Source: Stictocephala bisonia
Lineage: Eukaryota > Arthropoda > Insecta > Hemiptera > Membracidae
Direction: 5' to 3'
DNA length: 64,000 nucleotides
Assembly: GCA_035578905.1 (NCBI GenBank)
Contig: JAQJVL010000154.1
Location: 1,626,177 to 1,690,176, forward strand
Numbering within the stretch: the first letter of the stretch is position 1; each line of letters starts with the position of its first letter. A model generated the notes under the pieces. It did no database searches. It had not been told where the DNA came from and worked only from the letters and a program-made list of their open reading frames with translations. The translations under genes were made by a program, and so were the position numbers. Below, piece by piece: positions 25,057 to 38,405 of this stretch.

Positions 25057-27064
25057 TCTAGTAGTAGGTTTACGATCACACGAGATGTAACAGAAGTAGA
25101 TACGTAGTTATTATTAATCTAGTAGAAGGTATACGATCACAAGAGATGTAACAGAAGTAGATATGTAGTTCTTATTAATCTAGTAGAAGGTTTACGATCC
25201 CACGAGATGTAACAGAAGTAGATATGTAGTTCTTATTAATCTAGTAGAAGGTATACGATCACACGAGATGTAACAGAAGTAGATATGTAGTTCTTATTAA
25301 TCTAGTAGAAGGTATACGATCACACGAGATGTAACCGAAGTAGATTTGTAGTTCTTATTAATCTAGTAGAAGGTATACGATCACACGAGATGTAACAGAA
25401 GTAGATATGTAGTTCTTATTAATCTAGTAGAAGGTTTACGATCACACGAGATGTAACAGAAGTAGATATGTAGTTCTTATTAATATAGTAGAAGGTTTAC
25501 GATCACATGAGATGAAACAGAAGTAGATATGTAGTTCTTATTAATCTAGTAGAAGGTATACGATCACACGAGATGTAACAGAAGTAGATTTGTAGTACTT
25601 ATTAATCTAGTAGAAGGTATACGATCACACGAGATGTAACAGAAGTAGATATGTAGTTCTTATTAATCTTGTAGAAGGTATACGATCACACGAGATGTAA
25701 CAGAAGTAGATATGTAGTTCTTATTAATCTAGTAGAAGGTTTACGATCACACGAGATGTAACAGAAGTAGATATGTAGTTCTTATTAATCTAGTAGAAGG
25801 TATACGATCACACGAGATGTAACAGAAGTAGATTTGTAGTTCTTATTAATGTAGTAGAAGGTATACGATCACACGAGATGTAACAGAAGTAGATTTTTAG
25901 TTCTTATTAATGTAGTAGAAGGTATACGATCACACGAGATGTAACAGAAGTAGATATGTAGTTCTTATTAATCTAGTAGAAGGTATACGATCACACGAGA
26001 TGTAACAGAAGTAGATTTGTAGTTCTTATTAATCTAGTAGAAGGTATACGATCACACGAGATGTAACAGAAGTAGATATGTAGTTCTTAATAATCTAGTA
26101 GAAGGTTTACGATCACACGAGATGTAACAGAAGTAGATTTGTAGTTCTTATTAATCTAGTAGAAGGTATACGATCACACGAGGTGTAACAGAAGTAGATA
26201 TGTAGTTCTTATTAATCTAGTAGAATGTTTACGATCACACGAGATGTAACAGAAGTAGATTTGTAGTTCTTATTAATCTAGTAGAAGGTATACGATCACA
26301 CGAGATGTAACAGAAGTAGATATGTAGTTCTTATTAATCTAGTAGAAGGTATACGATCACACGAGATGTAACAGAAGTAGATATGTAGTTCTTATTAATC
26401 TAGTAGAAGGTTTACGATCACACGAGATGTAACAGAAGTAGATATGTAGTTCTTATTATTCTAGTAGAAGGAATACGATCACACGAGATGTAACAGAAGT
26501 AGATTTGTAGTTCTTATTAATATAGTAGAAGGTATACGATCACACGAGCTGTAACAGAAGTAGATATGTAGTTCTTATTAATCTAGTAGAAGGTATACGA
26601 TCACACGAGATGTAACAGAAGTAGATTTGTAGTTCTTATTAATCTAGTAGAAGGTATACGATCACACGAGATGTAACAGAAGTAGATATGTAGTTCTTAT
26701 TATTCTAGTAGAAGGTTTACGATCACACGAGATGTAACAGAAGTAGATATGTAGTTCTTATTAATCTAGTAGAAGGTATACAATCACACGAGATGTAACA
26801 GAAGTAGATATGTAGTTCTTATTAATCTAGTAGAAGGTATACGATCACACGAGATGTAACAGAAGTAGATTTGTAGTTCTTATTAATCTAGTAGAAGGTA
26901 TACGTTCACACGAGATGTAACAGAAGTAGATATGTAGTTCTTATTAATCTAGTAGAAGGTTTACGATCACACGAGATGTAAAAGAAGTAGATATGTAGTT
27001 CTTATTCATCTAGTAGAAGGTATACGTTCACACGAGATGTAACAGAAGTAGATACGTAGTTCTG
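25057..27064. repeat. 61-bp satellite array, 33 units
   Basis: The unit is CTAGTAGAAGGTWTACGATC then ACACGAGATGTAACAGAAGT then AGATWTGTAGTTCTTATTAAT. Successive 60-base lines shift by one base, giving an exact period of 61. Two positions toggle between A and T; otherwise units differ by single substitutions, with almost no indels. The first and last units alone carry GATACGTAG instead of GATWTGTAG. No ORF of note, as both strands have stops in every unit. Confidence 0.97.
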
Positions 27065-27378
27065 TTACACGCAACAAGTGAAAATTCTCCAGTAGCTTTT
27101 AATTAGAATACAGTAATTAAAATGTATGTAACTTGGTCAAATAACATTTATTTAATACTGTAACGAGTGAGGTAGGATTTCAAAATAATTAAACAGTGGC
27201 ATTTTAATTAAAATTTTTTATTAATAACTGGTACTCTTCTCATCATTAATTAATTAGGCAGTTACATAAAAGGGTATTTGCGTACGCAGCGATTGATTAT
27301 TATAAGCTATTAATATGTATTTTAACCAATAATAAACGTTAAAATATATGATTAACTCAAAATCATAACGTAAGTTGA
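27065..27378. other. AT-rich spacer between satellite and SINE
   Basis: Nothing recognisable beyond AT-rich sequence. Confidence 0.5.
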
Positions 27379-27680
27379 ATGGTAGTCAAGGTTCGGATGT
27401 TTTGTAGGGAAGAGAACTGAGTGTCAGACTTGTCAGTTAGCTGAAAATCAGACCAACACTACGTGGTTCGGATTCCACGTAAAGCTGTAGGTCCCATAGT
27501 TGCCCTGGCTATTGAGCTATTAATAAATAGTCCTTTCTGAGCTAAGTCGAACTCAGATGGTAACAATGACTACACTCGTTCATCTACATTCATCACGCTC
27601 ATTCACTCCTCATATTCGCCCATATCTCTACGATCGGTGTCTTAGAGATGAATAATGAATAATAATGAATAAGTACATTA
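27379..27680 (+). repeat. SINE family A, copy 4 (best preserved)
   Basis: A complete-looking copy of about 300 bp. It has the leader GGTAGTCAAGGTTCGGATG, an A-box-like TTAGCTGAAAATCAGACC and the T-arm-like ACGTGGTTCGGATTCCACGT (6-bp stem, B box inside). The body contains GTCGAACTCAGATGGTAAC, and the tail is ATGAATAATGAATAATAATG. This is the best reference copy for the family in the window. Confidence 0.75.
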
Positions 27681-29216
27681 AATGTATTAATTTAATTATT
27701 TATGTAATGATTGGTTAGGAGACTTTGTTTTAACGAAACATTTTTATCCAGGCAGTAATATGTTTATCAGTTTTATTTCCTGGTAAAAAAGTTTGGAGTG
27801 TAACATTTGACCCAGAAAAAAATAAGTGCCTTAAATATTTCCTGTTGTCATATAAGATAAACCACAGCCTGAGGAGTTAAATAGGTTAAAAAACCTAATA
27901 GCAATATTGACCACTAACTTGTCATAAGTTTTAAAATAAGGTTTCCAAAACACTATAAAATGTTCATTAGATAACAAAATACATGGAACATCTGAGTTTA
28001 ACTGTCGGAGAAATATCAGCACAAATTATTTACTATTAGGGGGTCGTTTACGTTCTCGAAAAACGCCCGTAATAGAGGTCGAATCATAACACTCAAAGAG
28101 TAATTGAAAAATGAATATCTATTCAAATGGACCATAAGTGGAATTTTAATATGTTGAGTGTAATTATTTTTATCGTGGTTTAATATGTAATACTTCAAAA
28201 GCAATTCTTGACGGTTATACGAATATATTAAACACTCTTAATATAGTAAGCTTATTTTATTCTAAAATGGACCTACAATAATTATAAATTGTTCAATAAA
28301 ACTCATAATAATAAAAAATAAGAACCAAAGAGTAAAAATAGAAAAATATTAGTTGGCTCGCTGACGAAAATTACCCTTATGGGGGCTGTCAACGGTTCTC
28401 GACTTCCCAGCGGTGATTTCGCTGTTTGGTACTTTTTTGCAGCTTTCAGCATGACATTATCTACAGCATGACAAAAAATAAATGGTGCAACAATCAATAT
28501 AAAACTAATTTAAGTTGGGGGACGGTGTAGCATGTAAGTGCAGATTTCTTAAACATGAGGTCGATTAAGTGACAAGATTGTTTATTAAAGGATTCGCTAT
28601 TACAGTAGAGTGTATGTAACACATTAGATTTAATAGATAGATACATAGATTTAATAGATTTAATGCATAACTGAAAACTAAGTTCTCAATTAGACAGTGG
28701 CCTTGACCGGAGAGTTCCGACGTTATCGCAAGATGGTCTGGCAACATTTAACGTGGTCGTTTCTTGGATAGGTGACTCAGTTTAGGTGTTAGACAAGGCT
28801 TATTAGCCCTAAATTTACCTGATAAAATAAACACCATTAAACCTATTAATCTCTTTGAAGCTTGAAAATAATATGATCTGTACAATTTCAGCTAACTGCG
28901 TGATTTAAATCTAGCGGGTTTATCAGAGCATTGCACCATCCCTGACCCTATTAAACATATTGAACGTATATCAGTATAAAGATCTATATTTGTACCTCGT
29001 ACAATAATGCACGCTTTATCTTTATGAACTACACCATCGTTATGGTTTCACAGTTTTTAGGAAGTAAAAACTAAAAGACTTCCATAGCCCTTACTACCCT
29101 CCCTCCACTCGCCAAGCTATAATTCCATTCAAATGAATGTGTCCGTCTTAGGAAGGAGATTTAAATTATGTATAATTAATATTTTATCAGACGTTATAAA
29201 ATAACTTCTAATATAT

Positions 29217-29253
<37 letters not shown>

Positions 29254-29349
29254 TTCTAATAAAATTAAATTTAAACTTATTTTCCGGTTTAAAGAACATA
29301 AAAAGCATGGCTTCTGTCGTCCTCGTCTACATGAGTATTTTGCACATCT
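27681..29349. other. AT-rich DNA with repeat family B copy 2 and an (AT)n tract
   Basis: The stretch 28685-28835 matches the repeat at 14985-15178. An (AT)n tract lies at about 29223-29251. No gene is recognised. Confidence 0.45.
28685..28835 (+). repeat. Dispersed repeat family B, copy 2
   Basis: It matches 14985-15178 in the same orientation, starting at CAGTGGCCTTGACCGG and including TTCCGACGTTATCGCA. Similarity fades after about 150 bp. Confidence 0.55.
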
Positions 29350-29958
29350 TCCATTAGCATACTGAAAATTTAACCATTTTAAAATCAGAATACTTTGCTA
29401 CAACTTACTAACTTCAACTTATATTGATTCTTCTTCAAACACGTGCATTTAGATATAAGATTCTAAGGTATAAATCACAACAACAATGCCTTTTACATAG
29501 AATATGTATATTTTAAGACATTAATAATTAAATTACAATTGGGTAATTCAGATATTAAAACACACGTGCATTCAAATAACAAATATGTGAAGCGCTCATT
29601 GGTGTTGGTTTCAAAAACAATAAAATGACACCAAAACTAGATAAACAAATATGTAATCCCAATAAAATGACCTTTACTACTAATGAAATTAGCTTTAAAT
29701 GATTATAACTTTGAAGAATACAATTGTGTCCATTTAATCTTATAACTATTGAGAAAATTTAATAATACATTTTTAACTTGGTCATAATAAACTATTTTAA
29801 TAAATATATTTTACGAATTTGGTAGAATTGCACAAGCATACACACAACTATATATTTACCTAATAGAAATTGAGAATTTACTAACAATTAATTACTAGAC
29901 ACTAGAGGTTTTACCACAGAACAAACTAAACCATAATTTGAGTTATGGTTCAAAATCA

Positions 29959-31080
29959 TCATTTACCTTTCCAGGATGCAACTACGGTTGTGATTACAAG
30001 TATGGAGTTCTCCAGCATGACGGCCAGAAGGGAATAGTCAATGTCAAAAAGAACACAGGAGAAGGGTCTGCGACTGCGGTGGATGTTGGCCAGCAGCTGA
30101 TGTCTGAGCCTCTTTGATCCCTTCTTACATCCAGACAGCTGACGGAATGCCTCTTCTTTTTCACTTTGTAGATTAGCCACTGCCAAAACAAAAAGTATGA
30201 AGCAAGAGATGATCAACAACTGGAATACAGTAGGTATCATTCTTTGACCATCGAGGAATGTGATCGTAGTCAAAGCAGGCATCATAATTTCAATCATAAG
30301 TCGATACAGAATCATTTGTACGCACAAGTTTCTGTTTAAATTGTTTTCTGTAAAATACAAAGAGCCTTGAAGTTCTGCCAGAAACATCAACTTTTTATCT
30401 ATCTCAGATTGCATGCTGACATTCGTGTGTCCATGGTGTCGTCTTTGTCGCTTTTGTGAAGTTCGTGATCTAGAGGAACTTATTTCAAGTTCACTTTTAT
30501 TGACATGGGTGAAGCCTTTTGTGATTTCCTTTTGCAAGAAGGACATTTTTGTTAGATACATTATTGATGAAATTGGCAAGTTTAACAATGTACCACAGCT
30601 GTGGAATGTTGTTATATACTTTGTGAATGGAAGAGCATTGTTGTCTCCATGATATGAATTGTTTACCAATAATATAAGTTGAATCGCTCCTTGCAGAAAC
30701 AATTGGACACCAACAATTGTCTTGATTATGTTCCTTCCATTGATTTTAATATTGTTTGATTCCAATTTATCTTCGATTGCTTCCAAATTCATAGCGGTGG
30801 AGATTTTTGTTTTGTATTCCAATATTCCACTGAGCAAAGAATATATGCAAAAAGTGACTATAATGAATCTTGCCATTTGGAGAAACAAGGGTTCCATTGA
30901 CTCAGCTATAAGCTGTCCATGGACGTAAAGAACGTTTTCCACTCCCAATACTAGTATCAAACAAATAGAGTACGTAACTGATAGCTTGCTTTGCTCCAGT
31001 GTCTTGATAGACACTGTACTTGTCCCGAACAAAGTCTCAAAGAGAAAATTGTGTTTGAAAAGACCTAAACGCACCTCCAT
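29959..31080 (-). CDS. Gustatory receptor-like seven-helix chemoreceptor, copy 1
   Basis: A 373-codon intronless gene. Hydrophobic segments fit seven helices at about residues 33-53, 66-84, 118-138, 155-175, 252-275, 283-303 and 345-368. The loop before helix 5 is long and basic (SSSRSRTSQKRQRRHH). The end carries the insect gustatory receptor signature region (QLLANIHRSRRPFSCVLFD, then YSLLAVMLENSILVITTVV), although the usual terminal TYxxxxxQF motif is replaced by TTVVASWKGK. The length suits the family (about 350-450). Receptors of this family are ligand-gated cation channels in sensory neuron membranes; the ligand cannot be told. The ATG at 31080 is shared with the second copy. A TATA-like GTATAG lies about 35 bases upstream. 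The family call is firm; expression and ligand are unknown. Confidence 0.85.
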   Translation of the reverse strand: MEVRLGLFKHNFLFETLFGTSTVSIKTLEQSKLSVTYSICLILVLGVENVLYVHGQLIAESMEPLFLQMARFIIVTFCIYSLLSGILEYKTKISTAMNLEAIEDKLESNNIKINGRNIIKTIVGVQLFLQGAIQLILLVNNSYHGDNNALPFTKYITTFHSCGTLLNLPISSIMYLTKMSFLQKEITKGFTHVNKSELEISSSRSRTSQKRQRRHHGHTNVSMQSEIDKKLMFLAELQGSLYFTENNLNRNLCVQMILYRLMIEIMMPALTTITFLDGQRMIPTVFQLLIISCFILFVLAVANLQSEKEEAFRQLSGCKKGSKRLRHQLLANIHRSRRPFSCVLFDIDYSLLAVMLENSILVITTVVASWKGK

Positions 31081-31370
31081 TATAAATGGGACTTCTTAAA
31101 TTTGCTCTATACAACTTATTTGATAAATGATACCAATTTCATAGAAGCAGGAGAACATGTGTGACCTTTTGTTTCTGGAGAGCTGACACTTTATTTGTTC
31201 ACCTTAATATTATTGAGACAAAGCGTTCAATAGGAATTAAGCTAATTGCATGCTTACACTATTGACAATTGTTTGACATTTTTAACACCAATATGATTGC
31301 ATCAATATTGCAAACATGCCGAGCAATACGCAGCACACTTTTTAGAATAATGTAATTATTAGTTGAATTT

Positions 31371-34171
<2,801 letters not shown>

Positions 34172-34213
<42 letters not shown>

Positions 34214-34366
34214 CTATCTCTATCTCTATCTCTATCTCTGGGAGAATTTTAATAATGTTCGATACCTCAGAAGTAATTTTAGTACTGTGTGTTCTGTTAA
34301 AGGAAATTACAGTGGAATGGAGTGAAGATTATAAATAAATAAATGTATTTATTGTTGTTTTCACAG
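34172..34366 (+). repeat. CTAT tract plus unique-looking flank of the Gypsy insertion
   Basis: (CTAT)n and (CTATCT)n are followed by about 125 bp beginning GGGAGAATTTTAATAATGTT and ending TTCACAG at the LTR edge. The same block recurs at 61211-61408, again joined to the LTR start. A diverged version of its first 90 bp lies at 46846-46933. Confidence 0.85.
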
Positions 34367-36336
34367 TGTAAACCTTTGACGTTTACGTAATTGTTACACT
34401 TTGTATAAAATTCCCTCAGAAGTATTAATAATAATAATAATAAATTAAAAATAAATATTATCAGGAAAATTAGACAGTGGTTAGATTACAACAGGAAATG
34501 CGGTACAGGAAATGGAGTTGGTAAAATTTGAGTAGGGCATCCGGCGAGTGTGAGATTGGGAAGCAAGGGATCGGATGTCAAGGAAGCAGGGTCAGCACTG
34601 TACACAGGATGACCAAAATATTAAAATTGAGACTCACCAAAATTAGGCCGATGAACGCTGAGGCGGCGGAGATTCAGCAGAAGATCTGGAGTACCGCCCA
34701 TCGCGAAAACGGGCCTATAGGGTGATCCGTAATAGGACCACGGAGAGTAATTGGGTGGTTCCGAAATTGTAGGCGTGTCCAGTGAGTGGCAGGGGGAATG
34801 GGACACTAGGGAGAGAGTTGGAAAAGAAAAGGGGTCTAAAGAGAGTTCGGCAAGAGAGAGGACTTCGGGAATTAGATCAATAGGGAGGACCAGCACCTAG
34901 TGGTCCAACTACCTAGACTTGGTCAACCCGCCCTGCAGAGCAAACACGGGACGATCTAGACGGAGGACTTGGAGCTACGGTCCGACCCCTGGCGATATCA
35001 ACCCCCGGAGGACTTCACGAGCGGCCAACCTGAACCTGAGGGACGACCGGACTTGCAGCCGATCCGGAGGACCAGAGATACCACCTCAAGGGATCGCAAG
35101 CGACTCAACCCACCCCCAAGGGACTAAAAGCAACTCCAGACCGAACCAGCCCACCTGACCCGGAGGGACAAGAGGACGCCGAATCCACTACGGCCAGTGG
35201 ACACCCCATACCTGCGGTAGACGAGTCCAGGGGTATGTTAAAACTGTTTTGTTAAACACCTCCAAGGGTTGAGGGGAGCAAAATTTAAGTTGTCGGGGAA
35301 AAGGAATTTTGTAAGGTTCAATTACGTTTGCCTACACCAAAACGTATGCCGACAGGCAGTAAATTAGTCCGATGAGACGGTCATAATAATAATTATAATT
35401 GAATGATATAATAGAATTAACTGTTTGAGGGAATTTAGTCTGGATTGTAAATTTAAATTATAACTATATAAATACGTAATTCCATGTTATGATCATTGTC
35501 CCGTATGAATATTGATTTGAGTTAATGTAGATAGTCTATCTAGAGTGAATGAATAACTATTGCGTCGAATGTATATATACAATAATTATTGGATAATTCT
35601 TGCGAGGGATAGAGTATAGCAACTAAGGCCATTTGAATGTTTGGCTTATCTCTTGGGAATGTTTGTAAAATGATGTAATTAAATTGTACGATAAATTGAT
35701 TAAGTTGTCATAGTTAGTAAGGTTTATATATTAATGTTTGATTGATAATTTTGAGGGGAAATAGTTGATTAATTAATCTTGAGTAGGCCTATAGCTTGTT
35801 ATTGAATATATGATTTCACTTGTTAATGTAGACGTTGGCACATATAAACTTAATTAGCTGATTATTAATGGGACGTGATATAATAATTTAGAGGATTGTG
35901 AGTAATAGTATAGGAGTTGTTGTCATGTGTTGTAAATAATATTCTTGAAAGTATTGATCCCCCGGGCTGTGTACTAAGGCCAAGGTTAATAATAAATTGA
36001 TTGAAGAGTAATAAACGTATATTGATAATTCTATAATTTGTATTGTCTAAATATGGAATGAGAAGGGTAGCTTAAAGGAGGTGTATAGTATAAATTAGGA
36101 TAAGATAGTTGTAATATTTTGGAAGGGGTTGTGAAGATGGAATGCTGTAAAATAATAAATATGTGTTGTACTTTCACCAGTGTCAATAATTATTCCAGGT
36201 CCTGGTTTCTTTCACTAGCTAAGCGAGTCAGTAATTTCAAATGATTTCTCATAACTTATGATAGTCAGTTGTGATTAACCTTTAAACAATTACAAGTTCA
36301 GAGGAGGTAAAATTGGTTGGAGGAGAGAGTTTTACA
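34367..36336 (+). mobile_element. 5' LTR of a Ty3/Gypsy retrotransposon (1,970 bp)
   Basis: It begins TGTAAACC and ends GTTTTACA, so it has TG...CA ends with a short inverted repeat. It matches 41383-43348 without net indels and with about 10 substitutions by hand count (about 0.5 %), so the insertion is recent. Nearly 2 kb is long for a Gypsy LTR. AATAAA-type signals occur near 35990 and 36010. Frames inside the LTR (for example at 34528 and 34919) are repeated in each LTR copy and show no family motif. Confidence 0.95.
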
Positions 36337-36593
36337 TGGTGGAGGCACTTGGTTTGGTTTAATTACCTTGAATAACGTTGACCCTGAATGAAAGTGGGGA
36401 TAGATTAAGTTTGTATAGTAAGTATGTTAGATATAAGATTGTGATATAAATTGATAAGATAAATAGGGAAAAATTAATTTAAAAATAGGGAATAATAATA
36501 AACATTAGGAAACAAAACAAAGAGTAAATATAGTTAGTTAGTAATAAAATTAGAAAGAAAGGGAAAAGTTGTAAGCGTGGAGGTGTAGGTTAA
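36337..36593 (+). promoter_or_regulatory. Primer-binding site candidate and gag leader
   Basis: Directly after the 5' LTR the sequence reads TGGTGGAGGCACTTGG, starting with the TGG expected of a tRNA primer-binding site. I cannot say which tRNA pairs with it. An AT-rich leader of about 240 bases follows, up to the gag ATG. Confidence 0.6.
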
Positions 36594-38405
36594 ATGGACG
36601 TTGAAGCTGAGTACCCATGCTTAAGAGGGGACGTGTATAAATTTGATAAGGGACGATTAAAAGGGGTCTTGGAACAATTTGGAGTTAAGTGTAGGAATGA
36701 AGATACCGAACTAGAGTTAAGGGTGGTCATTAAAGCACTTAAAGACGCATTATCTAAAATCAAAACAAGGGGGGATTCAAAACGTTTAGCTAGCTTAATT
36801 AAACAGAAAAATTATTTATCAGAGGAGGAGTTACAGTCGAATCCAGAGTTAGGATTTTTACAAAGATTTTTAGAAGCGAGGGAGAACCTGTATGATAAGG
36901 TAGAGAAGGAACAAGACTTAGGGAACGCTGTAGAAGACATTTACGAGGAAGTACGGAAGGAAGAGAACGAACGGGTGCACATAACACCGAAGGTCATTGT
37001 GGTTAATCAAGAGGGGCAAGACAAGGAAGAAAGGCGCATAAAAATGGCGGAGAATTTACCTTTAATTTCAGCAGGGACATACAGTGGGTTACCTACCGAG
37101 AATCCCAACGACTTCATTGATAAATATCAAATTGCGGCTCTGTCAAACAATTGGAGCGAACACACTAAAATTAATCTTTTTCCGGCGCATTTAGTGGGAA
37201 CTGCACTTTCATGGTATAAACATTATAGTAAAGGGATCACAGTAAACAGATGGGATACGTTGAAAAATAAATTCATAGAAAGCTTTACACCAATCGCGCA
37301 GGCACACAGTCTAGCGGCAATATTGGAAAATAAAATACAGGATAGGGGACAACCGGCATTAAATTACTTCCTAGACGTATTGACTCTTTGTAGGAGGTAT
37401 GATCCGAGTATAACGGACAGACAAATAATAGGTCATATAATTCAAGGGTTACAGCCGGAAATATGCGAACGAATCATAAATGAAGAAAATAATATGTTAG
37501 ACCAATTAGAAGATAACATAAAAAAAGCTGAGGTGCGGTTACAAATTAAAAACCAGAATAAAGAGAAGTATAAGAGAGTTACGAGTAAGGACAGGCTGGA
37601 GAGATATGCTGAGCAGGGAGGAAGGAGTAGATGGGATGACCATAAAGAAGATCTTAGGGACATACAGACGGAGATAAGAACTCTAACTAATGTAATTTCA
37701 AACATGAGTGTAAAAAGCGAATATGAGGGAGACAGGATAAAAGAGGAGGCAAGGAGAAGACAGTCGGAAGAGAGAAGAGTAGCTTATGGAGACGGGAGAG
37801 GAAGACCGATGGACAGGGACACAAGGACAAGGTCACCGTCGGGGGACAGACGACCAAGGTCATCGAGTACGGAGAGACGACATGAATGGACAGGGGAGCG
37901 AGACAGCGGGACCAGATACAAGAGAGATTACCCGCCAGAGAGAAGAGGAGGCAGAGACTACAAGAGAGATTACACGCCAGAGAGAAGAGGAGGCAGAGAC
38001 TACGAGAGAGATTACACGCCAGACAGAAGAGGAAGCGGAGACCACGAGAGAGGATACGGGCCTGATGCAAGAAGGGTTGGAAACGGAGAACAAAGAGGAT
38101 ACTTCAAGAACGACAGCAGGAGGACACCATACAGATCACAGGAGAGGAGAGTGACATTCCAGCAGCGAGAGTGGAGAGGAAGAAGTCCGTCAGGAGACAG
38201 GAATGGACCATGGAGTCAGGAGCGGAGAGGAAAATACTGTATAGGATGTAAAAGAGACAATCATGACACCTGGGAGTGCAGATATAGAAGGGGTGACAGG
38301 AATATGGGAGGATATAAGACGACGGAGTATTGTGAAACATGTAGGATGAACAATCATTCCACTATAAACTGTTATAGAAATAAAACATTTTCAAAAAACG
38401 CGTAA
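36594..38405 (+). CDS. gag: Ty3/Gypsy Gag polyprotein
   Basis: 603 codons, intact. Residues about 155-300 are a Retrotrans_gag capsid domain (LPLISAGTYSGLPTENPNDF, then ALSWYKHYSKG, NKFIESFTP and IIGHIIQGLQPEICERI). Residues about 390-500 are an Arg/Asp/Gly/Tyr-rich basic region with three to four imperfect copies of a unit like RRGGRDYxRDYTPE. Two zinc knuckles of the C-x2-C-x4-H-x4-C type follow, at about 549 (CIGCKRDNHDTWEC) and 580 (CETCRMNNHSTINC). Gag packages element RNA in cytoplasmic particles. The start is the first ATG after the leader. The frame ends at TAA 38403 just after a slippery heptamer, so pol should be made by -1 frameshifting. Confidence 0.95.
   Translation: MDVEAEYPCLRGDVYKFDKGRLKGVLEQFGVKCRNEDTELELRVVIKALKDALSKIKTRGDSKRLASLIKQKNYLSEEELQSNPELGFLQRFLEARENLYDKVEKEQDLGNAVEDIYEEVRKEENERVHITPKVIVVNQEGQDKEERRIKMAENLPLISAGTYSGLPTENPNDFIDKYQIAALSNNWSEHTKINLFPAHLVGTALSWYKHYSKGITVNRWDTLKNKFIESFTPIAQAHSLAAILENKIQDRGQPALNYFLDVLTLCRRYDPSITDRQIIGHIIQGLQPEICERIINEENNMLDQLEDNIKKAEVRLQIKNQNKEKYKRVTSKDRLERYAEQGGRSRWDDHKEDLRDIQTEIRTLTNVISNMSVKSEYEGDRIKEEARRRQSEERRVAYGDGRGRPMDRDTRTRSPSGDRRPRSSSTERRHEWTGERDSGTRYKRDYPPERRGGRDYKRDYTPERRGGRDYERDYTPDRRGSGDHERGYGPDARRVGNGEQRGYFKNDSRRTPYRSQERRVTFQQREWRGRSPSGDRNGPWSQERRGKYCIGCKRDNHDTWECRYRRGDRNMGGYKTTEYCETCRMNNHSTINCYRNKTFSKNA

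Noticed and set aside
25057..27064. CRISPR-like array
   Set aside because: The whole 61-bp unit repeats without unique spacers, and the sequence is eukaryotic; it is a satellite.
34528..35158. Frames inside the LTRs (65, 91 and 79 codons)
   Set aside because: Present in every LTR copy, overlapping on both strands, without a known domain; treated as LTR sequence.
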